Of a stretch of DNA of 64,000 bases, positions 45,317-57,205 are shown piece after piece. Every line of letters starts with the position of its first letter. Position 1 is the stretch's first letter. The translations under genes were made by a program, and so were the position numbers. Origin of the DNA: Pyrenopolyporus hunteri (Eukaryota > Ascomycota > Sordariomycetes > Xylariales > Hypoxylaceae); the NCBI GenBank assembly GCA_902806595.1, contig CADCXC010000003.1, forward strand, positions 248,001-312,000, read 5' to 3'. The notes beneath the pieces were generated by a model that saw nothing but the letters and a program-made list of their open reading frames with translations, made no database searches and was not told the DNA's origin.

Positions 45317-46817
45317 CGCGTTCCGCAAAAATCGATACTTAGTTGCTTGAATCAGGAATGCCGGCCCCGTGCCCGGCCGGAGGAAGTCTATGATGGAAGC
45401 TATGAATGTCTAGGTATTTATAGGTATTTATTAAGCTCTCGGAAACGGGCCTTTAGACTGAGGGAGGCGTAGAGATGAGCAGTATAGGCCACCGCGAACG
45501 GGTTAGATGATTAAGATGACGGCTGGAACTGGACCATCGGCGCCTTGGTTAGGGTATGTGTTGTGCTGAAAGGTGCGATAAACGAGCAGTAACTGTAAAT
45601 ACATCGAGCGATGTAGTTTACCGAACGTGCCGGAGTAAGGTCCTAGTTATATGTACATTACAGCCAAGGCTCCATACACCGTGCCAAAAAGCAATCCCCG
45701 GACTTCTCAATCCAATACTTGAGACATTATCTAGATCGTCCTCTGGGTGCACACGGTAAGCCCCCGATTCGGCTTCTGGGCTCTGGGGAAAAAGCAAACC
45801 AGGGAATAGTCTTGCGGAGACTGGGGGAACACAGGAGCACAACAGAATACGAGAGCTTGGCATCGTGGCGTGAGAGGGGGGATTTAAAAATTCCTGGAGG
45901 ATATACGGCGAACTTTTCGAGGTCGGTGTCGTTCAGACCGAATTTTTAATTTAAGTTGTCAATTATCGTCTTACTTGCATGGGGATCTCGGAATTCTTTG
46001 CTTCTGCAGATGTAAGGGAAGGCTGTTACGGTCAGAGGAAGTAAGGACATGGAATCCGAAATGGATTGAGTCTATGTAATATACTACACATAAACTTGGG
46101 TGGATGAGAGCTGCGGGGGGCGCGTTGATATATTGCTGATTTGTCATAATACCAACAGTTGGGAACATAGGTGTAATTGGTAGGTAAGTATCTGGGGCGC
46201 CGTCTCATAAACTCGACACAAAAGATACAATAGAAAACTATAGTGAAGGGCAGCACGGTTTCCAGAGAACGGGACTTCACAGAGAGTATAAAGATGACTA
46301 TAGCCTCCATAAACCGGCGAAGGATATTCCAAACTAGCTTATCCGAGAAATCATCAGTTAAAATAGTACATTGAAATTAGAATGATGCTATGCTAACAGA
46401 ATAATATAATACTCTAATATATTAGAATAGAGTGTTATTTTTTTTTTTTTTTTTTTTTTTTGAAATGGGTTTATTACCGTGAAAGATAGACGTTTAAGAG
46501 GTACGGTCTCAACTTAGTCTTAAACACTATAATTGTTTTCAAATGGCCCATCTGCGATACATGGCTATAATACGTAGGTAGGTACCTGTGTACCCGTACC
46601 CCGGATTTCAAAAAGGGATCCACACTGCCCCGCCACCCTCCGGCATCGCAGCACCTTTTTCGGGTGGCCAATCAAAAGTACCGAATTGCGAATCGTCGCA
46701 TCGAATATTCAACTTTTTTTTTTTTACCCTTTTCCCTCCTTGACTTCGTGATCGACTCTTCCTCGTCGGTCGGTTTTTAGTCGCGCAGGTTTGTTTCTGC
46801 GATGACAATTGCAAAGG
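45317..46817. other. Divergent intergenic region
   Basis: The region is 1.5 kb between the divergent GH3 and aconitase starts. It contains an imperfect palindrome (46408-46436) directly followed by 24 T (46438-46461), and a second T-run near 46715. No gene is supported. Confidence 0.55.
46408..46461. repeat. Palindrome plus T24 tract
   Basis: AATACTCTAATATATTAGA and AGAGTGTT form an imperfect inverted repeat. A run of 24 T begins one base later (46438-46461). On the minus strand this reads as an A24 tail, as left by a retroposed transcript. Confidence 0.6.
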
Positions 46818-49303
46818 ATGAGGACAGCTAATCTCCTGTGCCATCGGGGCACTCGTTTTCAAGTACGTGCGATTCATATGCGATTCATATGCGATTCATA
46901 TTAATCCCCCATCAATTCGTTCTCCCGTTGACTCATTGATTTATTCATTCGTAGGCGCTCGTGGCTCGGAATCGTCAAGGACGCATCCCTCTAACCCGAT
47001 CCTTCGCAACGCCCACATTCGACAGTTCCAATCCGCGAATACCGCCGTACCTCAGGTTAGTCAACAATTATGAAAAGGTCAAAGAGGTGCTGGGAAAGGG
47101 TGCTGCCCTTACCCTAGCAGAGAAGATCCTCTACAGCCATCTCGACAACGTCGAAGAGTCTCTTACGACCAATACCAATGGCGGGCGCGATATCCGAGGG
47201 ACGGCGAATCTTAAACTCAAGCCTGATCGTGTTGCTATGCAAGACGCCTCGGCGCAGATGGCCCTCCTACAGTTCATGACCTGCAACCTACCCTCGACGG
47301 CCATCCCGGCTAGCATACACTGCGACCACTTGATTGTGGGCGAACGAGGGGCAAAGTCCGACTTGGAGATAGGCATCAAGACAAACCAGGAGGTCTTTGA
47401 CTTCTTAGAATCCGCTGCAAGGAAATACGGAATCGAATTCTGGCCCCCTGGAGCCGGGATTATCCACCAGAGCGTCCTGGAAAACTACGCCGCCCCGGGG
47501 CTGATGATGCTCGGTACTGACAGCCACACTCCCAATGCTGGAGGCCTCTGTACAATCGCCATCGGTGTCGGTGGCGCTGACGCTGTTGAGGCTCTTGTCG
47601 GTGCCCCGTGGGAACTCAAAGCCCCTCGTATTCTCGGCGTGGAGTTGAAGGGCAAGCTTAGCGGTTGGGCGTCGCCAAAGGACATCATCCTAAATCTCGC
47701 CGGACGGCTAACGGTTCGAGGTGGGACCGGATATATCATAGAGTATTTCGGACCTGGCACCGAGACGCTGAGCTGTACCGCCAAAGCGACGTGTACCAAC
47801 ATGGGAGCGGAGGTTGGCGCAACCACTTCCATCTTCCCCTTTGGTCCGGCTCACGTCCGTTATCTAGAAGCGACACATCGTAGTGATGTGGCGGCGGAAG
47901 CTAAGAAATTCTCCGAAATAGTCCAACTTAGGGCTGATTCCGGTGCGAAATATGACGAGGTTATCACTATCGATTTATCTAAGCTGGAACCTCATATCAA
48001 CGGACCATTTACCCCTGATCTATCCACGCCGTTATCCCAGTTCAAGGAAACCGTCAAGGAGGAGAACTGGCCTGAGAAGCTGTCAGCGGGTCTCATCGGT
48101 AGCTGCACTAACAGTTCATACGAGGACATGACGCGTGTAGAGAGCATGGTCCGTGAAGCTATGGAAGCCGGTCTAAAGCCTGCGTCCGATTTCTATATAA
48201 CGCCCGGAAGCGACCAAATCAGAGAGACGTTGCGCCGAGACGGTCCTCTAGATACGTTCAAAGAAGCCGGCGGCACCGTACTCTCTAACGCCTGCGGGCC
48301 ATGCATCGGCCAATGGAAACGACACGACGGCGTTGAAAAGGGGACGCCCAACGCCATCTTCACTTCGTATAACCGTAACTTCCGTGGCCGAAACGACGGC
48401 AACCCCGATACCATGAACTTCCTCGCCTCGCCCGAGATCGTCACGGCCATGACCTTCGCAGGCACCACCACTTTCAATCCTATGACTGATTCGCTCCCCA
48501 CCCCATCCGGCAAAGAATTCCGCTTTTCACCCCCTTCTGGTTTCGAAATCCCCAGCAAACCGTTCGAGGTAGCACGAGAAGAATTCCGTCCCCTTACCCA
48601 AGCCCCTGATCCATCCGTCACCGTAGCTATCTCCCCCACCTCAGAGCGCCTTGCTCTTCTCGAGCCTTTCGACCCCTTCCCCGCCTCCGAACTTTCGGGC
48701 CTTCGTGTGTTGGTCAAGGTAACCGGAAAATGCACGACGGACACTATCTCCGCCGCCGGCCCCTGGCTGAAATACAAAGGTCACCTTCCTAACATCAGCG
48801 CCAACACGTTAAACACCGCGATCAACGCAGAAACTGGTGAGGTCAACGTTGCCTACGACCTGGACGGCTCTAAGCATACGATTCCTGAGTTAGGCAAGCG
48901 CTGGAGAGAAGCAGCGCAGCCGTGGCTCGTAGTAGCCGAACACAACTACGGCGAGGGCAGCGCGCGGGAACACGCAGCGCTGCAGCCCCGGTATTTAGGT
49001 GCCCGCATCGTGCTCGCCAAGAGCTTCGCACGCATCCACGAGACCAACCTCAAGAAGCAGGGCGTCGTGCCGTTAACATTTGCCGACGAAGCCGACTATG
49101 ACCGGATCGGCGCCGGCGATGAGGTCTCCACCGTCGGTCTCTACGAGATGCTGCAGAACGGCGGAAAGGGCGAGGTTGCGCTCAAGGTTAAGAAACACAG
49201 GACCGGGGAGGAATTTCTAATCAAGACCAAGCACGCAGTCAGTAAGGACCAAGCAGGTTTCATACTCGCGGGAAGTGCGCTGAATTTGCTGTCCAAACGG
49301 TGA
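46818..49303 (+). CDS. Mitochondrial aconitase, Aco2/homocitrate-dehydratase type, 2 exons
   Basis: Assembled as join(46818..46862, 46955..49303), 797 residues. Exon 1 gives MRTANLLCHRGTRFQ; the joined N-terminus ALVARNRQGRIPLTRSFATP is Arg/Ser-rich and lacks acids, a typical matrix presequence. The intron has donor GTACGT and acceptor TCGTAG. Without it the frame would begin at a GTG. The 4Fe-4S ligands are C399 (GSCTNSSYEDM), C462 and C465 (ACGPCIGQW). DSHTPNAGG and the swivel-domain KSFARIHETNLKKQGVVPL are present. Where TCA-cycle aconitase has GSSREH this one has GSAREH, keeping the first Ser and Arg. That agrees with my recollection of the Aco2 clade, which dehydrates homocitrate in lysine synthesis. 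The Aco1 versus Aco2 assignment needs a tree. Confidence 0.88.
46869..46901. repeat. Perfect 3 x 11-bp repeat inside aconitase intron 1
   Basis: GCGATTCATAT is repeated three times without a mismatch, starting six bases after the donor. Confidence 0.95.
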
Positions 49304-50024
49304 CCTAAGCCGCTCCGGTTGCACCCAGGATCAATATAGGTGCAGGGGCAAGACGAGTGAGGGTACCCAGACACCCATATGACGTGATATAGAGGCTATA
49401 TGTCTAGGTAGCTCACGTTTATATGGTATGATGATATTATAGATACCTAGATACACTTGGCGGCAGGATATAAAAATTTAGTCGACGGGTACCTATACAT
49501 AGAGAAAATAAAATAAACTACTGTTACCAAACGACAAGCCTGCTACCTATTAAGGAAACCTCATGGGGGCACAGAGTCATCCAGGGGCCCTAGTGTAGCA
49601 CTGCGGTTATATAACCGCCTTGACGCCGTCCTCTTGGGATGGCGGCTATACTTGAGGATCTATTAAATAACATATGAAAGGTTCCATAGAATCAATCTTC
49701 AGTAGTCAATTCATGAATACGATTAGCACCCCTTGAATCATATCTTCAGCGTTGTTGCCTGTAAACCAAGACCCCGTAAAAAACGGAGAGTTTAGGAAAT
49801 TGATGCGTAGAAGGTGATTCATGTCCCTAAACTAAGGTATGTCATTGCCATTACGATAGACTCCCATATGGGAATATGTATAACCAGGTAATTTTGTTCT
49901 TTTCCCCGCTATGTTTTAACACTCATTAATGTAACCGCAATTATAGCTAAGACTGTATTTACCATGGTTAGGGTTTATAAGTTATACTCTATCGAGAGTG
50001 CTTAGCGTAAGCAAGATCAGGAAA

Positions 50025-50043
50025 GGGGGGGGGTGGGGGGGGG
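50025..50043 (+). repeat. G9-T-G9 run, potential G-quadruplex
   Basis: Two runs of nine G are separated by a single T, about 0.7 kb downstream of aconitase. Confidence 0.85.
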
Positions 50044-50386
50044 TGATATTATCTGGGTGAAAAGCATGAAATTGGGTAGTGGTGCTCCGCACGGGTCCAA
50101 TATCAAGTCAAGAATTAATCGGAAACGACGGTCGGTCGGTAATAGGGCTCGGGGGAGTCTAGGGGTCGGGTCCGGCTTCTTATGTTAGCTGAGTAATGAG
50201 TGTTCTCGTTGTAACTAGCGACTCCGATTCTCAGATGATTTGGCTCCTCCCGGTCCCCTCCGGGCTGTAAATTTCCTTTTGGCGATAGAGGAAATAGTTA
50301 AAAATCAAGTCCGTGAATGCGGTCTACGGTGGGCTTGTATTACGTGAGTAAATAAATACTATCCATCTTGACGCAAGGTGCTAACT

Positions 50387-50737
50387 ATGAGATGTTACAG
50401 GGCAGATGATCACTCCTTGAGCACCACCGGCTGGGCCAACAATATAAGGATCGTGTCACACGAGGACTACCATATTACGTTTCGGATAGGGTCCTCTAGA
50501 GATGCTTGCAACTCACAAGGCCTTCTACATCTAATATGCAAGGACAACGATACTACTTATATACAATTTGGGCTATGCGAGAAGATGAACGCGACATTAA
50601 AGGAGGTGAAAATCCACATCTTTGGGTTTGGGGTGCTGTACACTCCGGAGTCTCGGGGTTGGCCCCGTCCCACGGTTAAGTTTACGATATCATCCCGCAT
50701 TCAATTCCAAGTAGGTACACAAATGGAAAAGAATTGA
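50387..50737 (+). CDS. Hypothetical small protein or gene fragment, 116 aa
   Basis: The ATG frame starts MRCYRADDHSLSTTGWANN and ends QMEKN. It contains several Cys (DACNSQG, LICKDND, GLCEKM) and beta-rich-looking segments (YHITFRI, TYIQFGL). It is not recognised. The first codons coincide with a textbook intron end: donor GTGAGT at about 50344, branch CTAAC, acceptor TTACAG at 50400. The coding part may therefore begin at 50401 after an unseen upstream exon. No signal peptide is seen in the unspliced form. It could be a truncated relic. Confidence 0.3.
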   Translation: MRCYRADDHSLSTTGWANNIRIVSHEDYHITFRIGSSRDACNSQGLLHLICKDNDTTYIQFGLCEKMNATLKEVKIHIFGFGVLYTPESRGWPRPTVKFTISSRIQFQVGTQMEKN

Positions 50738-51285
50738 GGAAAAGCAAGTCAAGCTAAATGTACCTGGGCAAGGCGAGACAATCAACCAGCATAATCTGAA
50801 TACTATGGAACCTTACACCAGCACCTCATTCAAGTAAGTTCTGTCGGGAGGAAAGCCGATCACCCAACCTCTGGCTTCTTAGAGTGCTGTAAGACCAGAG
50901 AAAATATCAGTTAGTTGAATCAAAAAAGATTGGCGTAGAAAGAATTATACCTAGAATATTTGGGAAACTTGGTTTTCACTATCTATCTCGAGATATCACC
51001 CTCAGCAGAAAATAAGGGCTTTAGTTCGGAAATTGTGGCTCAATATATCCCTCCCTGAGTTACGCCCCGCGCCGTGCCATGCAATGCAATGCTCTTTTTT
51101 TTTTCTCAAATAACGTGTTCGCACTGATACCGGGAACTTAATCACTTAGAGCTGCGCCGGTCCAAATGTTTTATGTACGAGCTTTCGTAATGAGTACTCA
51201 GCCTCAACTTCATGAGCGGCAAATCTAATCGATGAGCCTGAGTTCTAACTCGGTTCTTGAGGTTCAAATGGCCTCGCCTATCAGC

Positions 51286-53880
51286 TTAATCCTCATGCAT
51301 CTCAATATCTTTTTCCTCGTCATCCATACTCTCCACTCTCACTTCCACTCTCTTCCGAGCATTCGTCTGGCGCGCCTCGCGATTCTTGCGCATCTTCGCA
51401 TGGTATTGCTCCGCCATCTCGTCGAGTTCATCTATCGCCGCCAGCCACGCCGGGTCCTTCCTTACTCGTTCCGGTAAGCCGATCCTGGGGGCATTTTCAC
51501 CCTCATCGCGTCGTTTTCTCGCTATACGAGCCGCTACCTGACCAAAGTTGCTTTTTCTAGTTCCCCGTCGGCGAATCTCATTCTGTTTCTCGCGGTGCCA
51601 CTTCTTGGAACGACGGCGCGTCCAATGGATCCGTGGGTCAATATGCCCGAAGTGTGTTGCGGGGCGAGTTGGACGTGGCGGTTGAAAATATTCAGGAAGG
51701 CCAAACAGCGCTGAGCCGGGCCTGTTAGCCTCGTTAAGCTTTCCGTAAATATATGAATCGAACTTGTCCGGGTCATGCTTAGCTACCCAGACCTGACGTC
51801 TTTCTTCTGGGCTTAGATGCTTCCAGCTTCGATTCCGAACCATAGATGCAACGTTCGAGCCATTATCTGGTGCATCGTCGGGTTTTCCTACCTCGCTTCG
51901 ATCGTTAGTAACCTGAGGCAAACGTACGGGAGGTTCCGTCGTCCGTGTTAAAGCCTGAGGACGTGCGGTTAAAGTCCGCGAATCGGCCGTCTTCGGCTCA
52001 GAGACTGTCGAGGTCCTCGGAGGACTCGGCTCTTTGGTTGGCGGTGGGCACGCGGGATTAGATATCTCTTTGGATTCGGACCGTGGTGTGGAGGCGTCTA
52101 TACTAATGACCCGGGTCTCGTGGGAAGGGCCATTCACTTTGCTCGTATCAGACGGCTTTGGGATGCCATTTGCTTCCCGTATCCGTCCGTTTGTCTGCAC
52201 GCTTGGCGTAGATTGAGACCCGACACCTACTCCATTAATACCCGGGAAACTTGAAGTTGCGGTCTGGCTAGATTTAGTAGATGGTGGGGGTGGGGGGTTG
52301 GCAGCAGCACGACTAAGGATTCTTCCCATCTCTTCTATCAAGTTGAAGGCCGGGCCGTTCCATTGAAACTGCGTGCCATTTTGACGAGGCGCAGCCGGGG
52401 GCCGCTCGGAAGATGGCTGAGGGTTTTGAGGAGCATTTTGCTTGTTTTTTATCGAAGTGGGCTGTGTCACTGGTGGAACGCGTTGCATCGGCGGAGGGCA
52501 TGGCACGGGCGAAGGATTTTGTACAAGCGAAGGACGCGGCACCGGCGAAGGGCGCGGCGCGGGTGAAGGACGCGGAATTGGCGAGGGACGCGGAACTGGC
52601 GAGGGACGCTGAACCGCTGAGGGACGCTGAACCGCTGAGGGATGCTGTGCTGGCGAAGGACGTTGTATTATTGGGGGACTTTGTACTGTTGGAGGACGTT
52701 GTACTATTGGGGGATGTTGTGCAATTGGAGGATGTGGAACTGGCGAGGCACGTGGTGGATTCGACGGAAGCAACGTCGGCGCCGGTCGAGGTGCGATATT
52801 TACGTGAGTTTTTTTCGGGGGTTGTCTAGAGGAGAGACTAGGTCCCGTTTTCTGTGCACGGTTCTGTTCGTTTCGGGCGGAAGCGTTAATATACGAGGTA
52901 GGTTTGTTCGCAGCTTTATCAGGGGGTATATGCACCTCTATCGACTCTTCCTCGCGTCTCGAGTCGGGCGCTGCCGGTGCGATGCGAGGATGTGAGATTC
53001 CAACGCGACCTTCGTGAGGCCTTTGCGCACTAATGGACGGATTTGCAATGCCGTTGCTTGAGGGCCGCGGTTGAGGATCGTCATCTTCCGTGAGGTCAAT
53101 AATTGCATGAGTTGGGAATTTTTGGGTTTTGGTATTGCTATGCGGATCCTGCTCTTTACGTGGGCGGTCTTTGTACAAGGGAGTTGGAATAGGAACGTTT
53201 CGATCCTGTAGGGGTTTGGATCTCGGCGGTATTTCCAGGGGCATAGGGACACCCTTCTTCGGGCGGAGAGCGAAGTCCGAAGCTGCAGCAGATCCAATAT
53301 CGTGCTCGCCACCACTTGCTAACCCTGCCCCAGATGGCGCGTACGAAGTGCTTTTGGTAAAAGAAGCATAATACCGAGCTTCTCTTTCCCCTTTATCCGC
53401 ATCTGTGGATAGCCGCTGTCTCTTTGATGGAGGTTGATCCGAAGCGGCGTCTCCGGCCGAGTTACCAGCCGGAGCGAAATAAGACCCAGGAACTATGCTA
53501 CGAGGTGCGGCCGGGCCGGGCTTTGGTTTGGAAGATGAAGCGCCAGCAGTCTTCCTTGCTACCTTCTTATCGGAAAGTAGTTTCTTGTCGCTCGCACGGC
53601 CAAGCGACGTGAGGGGTGTCTTTACGGTTATGGCGTCACCGAGCTTTTCTTCTGGCGGGGCCATGGTGCTGGAGTTGCCATTTGGCTGTGGTGAGGTTTG
53701 CTTTAGGATTTGGTTATTACTAGGTAGATGTTGAGCTGGAGCAGGAGGCGTCGCAACGGTCGTAGGTTTAGATGAATCTTCCCCGCGAGTATGGGTTGTG
53801 CAGTAAGGCCCTTTGATGAAAATAGTCGCCTCGCATTCTTCGAATTGACATCGCTGTAGAATGTATTGGTTACTCTCCAT
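51286..53880 (-). CDS. Hypothetical Pro-rich protein, 864 aa
   Basis: A single frame from an ATG at 53880. The N-terminus has a small Cys/His cluster (RCQFEECEATIFIKGPYCTTH; spacing C-x4-C-x12-C-x2-H) that could bind zinc. Residues about 60-380 are Ser/Pro/Lys-rich and look disordered. About 385-470 is a hexad repeat of the RPSPVP/RPSPIP/RPSPAP type (18-bp repeats in DNA). The C-terminal 200 residues look conserved and basic: VRNRSWKHLSPEERRQVWVA, FDSYIYGKLNEANRP, GHIDPRIHWTRRRSKKWHRE and RIARKRRDEGENAP. It ends in an acidic tail (DDEEKDIEMHED). I recognise no named domain. The pattern suggests a nuclear, nucleic-acid-associated protein, which is inference. Confidence 0.68.
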   Translation of the reverse strand: MESNQYILQRCQFEECEATIFIKGPYCTTHTRGEDSSKPTTVATPPAPAQHLPSNNQILKQTSPQPNGNSSTMAPPEEKLGDAITVKTPLTSLGRASDKKLLSDKKVARKTAGASSSKPKPGPAAPRSIVPGSYFAPAGNSAGDAASDQPPSKRQRLSTDADKGEREARYYASFTKSTSYAPSGAGLASGGEHDIGSAAASDFALRPKKGVPMPLEIPPRSKPLQDRNVPIPTPLYKDRPRKEQDPHSNTKTQKFPTHAIIDLTEDDDPQPRPSSNGIANPSISAQRPHEGRVGISHPRIAPAAPDSRREEESIEVHIPPDKAANKPTSYINASARNEQNRAQKTGPSLSSRQPPKKTHVNIAPRPAPTLLPSNPPRASPVPHPPIAQHPPIVQRPPTVQSPPIIQRPSPAQHPSAVQRPSAVQRPSPVPRPSPIPRPSPAPRPSPVPRPSLVQNPSPVPCPPPMQRVPPVTQPTSIKNKQNAPQNPQPSSERPPAAPRQNGTQFQWNGPAFNLIEEMGRILSRAAANPPPPPSTKSSQTATSSFPGINGVGVGSQSTPSVQTNGRIREANGIPKPSDTSKVNGPSHETRVISIDASTPRSESKEISNPACPPPTKEPSPPRTSTVSEPKTADSRTLTARPQALTRTTEPPVRLPQVTNDRSEVGKPDDAPDNGSNVASMVRNRSWKHLSPEERRQVWVAKHDPDKFDSYIYGKLNEANRPGSALFGLPEYFQPPRPTRPATHFGHIDPRIHWTRRRSKKWHREKQNEIRRRGTRKSNFGQVAARIARKRRDEGENAPRIGLPERVRKDPAWLAAIDELDEMAEQYHAKMRKNREARQTNARKRVEVRVESMDDEEKDIEMHED

Positions 53881-56800
53881 AGCTTAGTTCCGGTCTAAAC
53901 TACCCTCATGCGCAGTCCGAGGTTAAAATGCTGCGCGAAGGGGGTTTAGTTAAGTCCCAATACGGAGACGCCCGTGAAGGCTTGTGGAAATGACGATGAG
54001 ATGTCGGCGCTATTTCCTTTGAAGGTTGCGGGAGTCGTGTCATCTTAGCCGTCTATCCCCTTACGATGGAGATGCTCTTAGCAATTACAATAGATATTAT
54101 CTAAAATTCGAAGTCAACACCCGGCAATACGGGTAGGTGTGGAGCTTAAGAGTAGGTCTCGAGTGCCAAAAGCACGATTGCTCCAGCAGGAGTAAAGCGC
54201 AAAGAAGTAAATATAGAAAGAAGCAAGAGCAAATGAACCGATGAACAGCCGAGTGATATCAAGATGGAGGAAGTTAGAATTTTGATGGTAGGTGGCTAGG
54301 TACTTACTCAAACTGCCGAGCAAAACTGGCGGGAACGAGAGTGGCAATGGGAACAGTAACAGAATAGGAGAAATTGAAGAAAGACTGTGCGTTGGAAGAT
54401 CGTCCGGGAATGATTGAGTTAGACAGTGCTACTCGTTTCTTGCCTTTAATTCAAGTACAATGCTGGAAATCGACATATATCCCGACCTATCTTCTTTTTA
54501 TCTATAAGGAATAGGAAAAGAGGTCCTGTAGACTCAAGTTAGAAAAGATAAAGGAGAATTGCACTCATAGTCAATGGCGGGCGAGGGGGAAAAAAAGGAA
54601 GGAAAGTATATAGACTGGTCTCAGATCTTTTCAGTTTTCATTTCTAGTCATCAACCTGCTGGACATGGCGGCTTCGAATCCAAAGAACCTCGCTTATTGA
54701 AAGATTGCCCGGATTGCGGCGGGCATTTGCACCGCAGCCTTTGGCCCTGCCCTATGGTGGCAATGCAAGGCTAGGCTCCTATAAAGCGGAATTTACAGAA
54801 GTAATCTGTAAGTTGCTTTGCCTTCTCCCATCGGGTCTAACAGGCCAACAGTTTGATGTGGCAAGTAGTACACAAGAAGATTCCCGGGAGGGCGAAGACG
54901 CGTTCTCGGATAGAGAACGTCGGTTGAATTGAAGCGGGTTATAAGATTTAAAACCAGAAAGTCCACGGATGCAGTCCGACCTTTTACCAATTTTGTTCAT
55001 CACTGACCAACCATGTCGGAAAATTAAGTGAAATGAAACGAACGTTAAGCCGGTTACGTTGACTAGAAAAAGAAAAAAAAAAGAAGACGTAGGCGGAAAT
55101 AGGTATTATAAGAGAAAGCGAAGGTTAAAATATAACAAAAAAAATAGAATAGAATAAAAATAAAAAGATTCGACATACCGGCAGCGACTAACCACCGTCG
55201 CAATGTCCGATCCAGCACAGATGCAAGGCTTCCTCGTCATGGTCCGCGAGCGAGTTTCAAACTAGGAGTCCTAGATAGACGCCGAAATAGACCAAGGGCC
55301 TCGCCGATCGGGAAATTCAGGTTTTACGGAATATGAACAATGTTCCTAGGGTTACCGGGCTAATTCCATAGCAACGCAGGTGTACTCTCTTTTAGAGCCA
55401 ACATCCGGAGGAGAAATCAACGGCAAAAGATGTATCGGGGACGATGGACTGGCGGATAGAAGATGAATTGATGAAAATTGTTAAGAGCAGCGCTGAATGT
55501 TGCATCGACGTAAATGGCGAATTAGCGTCCGCGGTCAACGGGCCCAGGAGATGGTCCGTGCAGACAGACACCACACACACCACCTACGTAGATACCTGGT
55601 ACCTAAGTACCTACCTACCTATCTTTTGAAGGGGTGGAGTCAGCGTCGGACTATTGTTTTGACGGACTTTCCTATTTAGTCGCGACGGGAGACTCGTCCT
55701 TTCTGCAACATTTTATTTATTTACGTACATGTACGATAACACCGCGACTACCTCTAGTTTTCCTTGCTCCATTCGTAAAGAGCAAGTGGCGTGGTTTCTC
55801 TGGGGACAGTCTTGTGAAGAGAATTGCATTATTAATACTTGGGTGGTAGTTGCCATTTCATTTCGTACATGGCTTATGCCTTGAAACGGGCAAGGACCGA
55901 TTAGGACGAATGAGTATAGCCTTCCGCCTCTTCAGATACATGTAGGCCAACGTTCTCGTGTAACATATAAAAGTCCGCGATGCTTAGGTAGGTACATTGC
56001 TACCCGAGCACAAGTACCCATGTAACCTTTCGTTCTATGACAATTGGATATGTTTTGAATAGAACATGGAATCAGCATTTTTAAGGGGGTGGATATTCTA
56101 TTAAATTTCATGGGAGTATATTCGATTAGAAGACCGCCTCCACATTCCCCATCCACCAATCATCTAACACCCTCCGCCCGCTCGCGCTCTGAAGAATTGA
56201 GAAATGGAACTTTTAAACCACTTAATCAATATCCCGCGTACCATCGCGATAAGCGCCATTAAAAGCACAGCGCATACACACTTTTAACATTCCTGAGATA
56301 TAAATAAATTATATCTCTCGTCATCAAATGACAGCCATACTCGTCAAACCAATTTCTAGCCCTTTGAAGAGCCGCTTCTGCCATTTATTAATAAACAACC
56401 TCATTAACTAAGTACGTATAAGAAAATATCGCTAGCTTTCACAGCGTTTTTAATATGTAAAGTACCTATATAATATTTCACTTTCAAAATTAAATACTAC
56501 TTTTCCCAGAACTATTCTTGACGATAACAAGTAAAACGTACGCGAGACCCCGAAAAGTATAGGACCAGAGTTAGGTACTCCTTCCGGAGGTACCTATACC
56601 TATTTGTTATGGCATGAAATATGACTTGAGGGAAACAGTGCGTCCCTTGAATACACATATAGCGCCATGTTACACGTCATAAAAAGCAGTGACCGCTTAT
56701 TGGCCACTATATCTTAGGTACTGTCAGCTGCGATGACCTGCCCCCGAATATCAACTGAACGAGATATTGTAGGAGGTATTGTACTTGCCCTGCCGAAGTA

Positions 56801-57205
56801 GCCTTATCACGATTAAGCATGCTGTCGCGTTAAATAATACAACAACAACAACAACAAGCATGCTGTCGCAAGGCTACATTATAGACCCTACTATAGACGT
56901 GTTACGACACGTCAATCTGGACGACTTACACACACGTTGGGGTCACATTCCGCCAAGCCGCCAGTTGCCCAGGGTTGCTCGGGGTCGCCCGGGCGCTATC
57001 CAGGCTGCACCTGAATAGCCTCAACTATAAGCACTTACAAGACATGTAGGCCCGAGCATCCGACTGGTCCAGATAGATCGCCACCTCCGCTTCTCGCACT
57101 GCCCATGATCCATTAGCTTGGTAACATCATATCATCCGGAGCGTTTCGCGATTATAAGACTATTGAAGAGGTCCTTAGTGCTGCTCCGGAGGAAGGGAAG
57201 AGTTC
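53881..57205. other. Intergenic region, no gene supported
   Basis: The region is 3.3 kb upstream of the Pro-rich gene. It has A-rich patches near 55070-55160, an AGGT/ACCT microsatellite at 55596-55622, and an (ACA)n stretch near 56840. A plus frame at 56779-57018 may belong to the recombinase-associated relic that follows, but its content is not diagnostic. Confidence 0.5.

Larger units (their letters stand above)
49304..51285. other. Convergent intergenic region
   Basis: The region is 2 kb between the aconitase stop and the stop of the minus-strand Pro-rich gene. It contains a G9-T-G9 run (50025-50043) and a 116-codon plus-strand frame at 50387-50737, listed separately. Confidence 0.5.

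Noticed and set aside
52413..52829. 138-codon plus-strand frame antisense to the Pro-repeat region
   Set aside because: Mirror of the hexad Pro repeat on the other strand; not independent coding.
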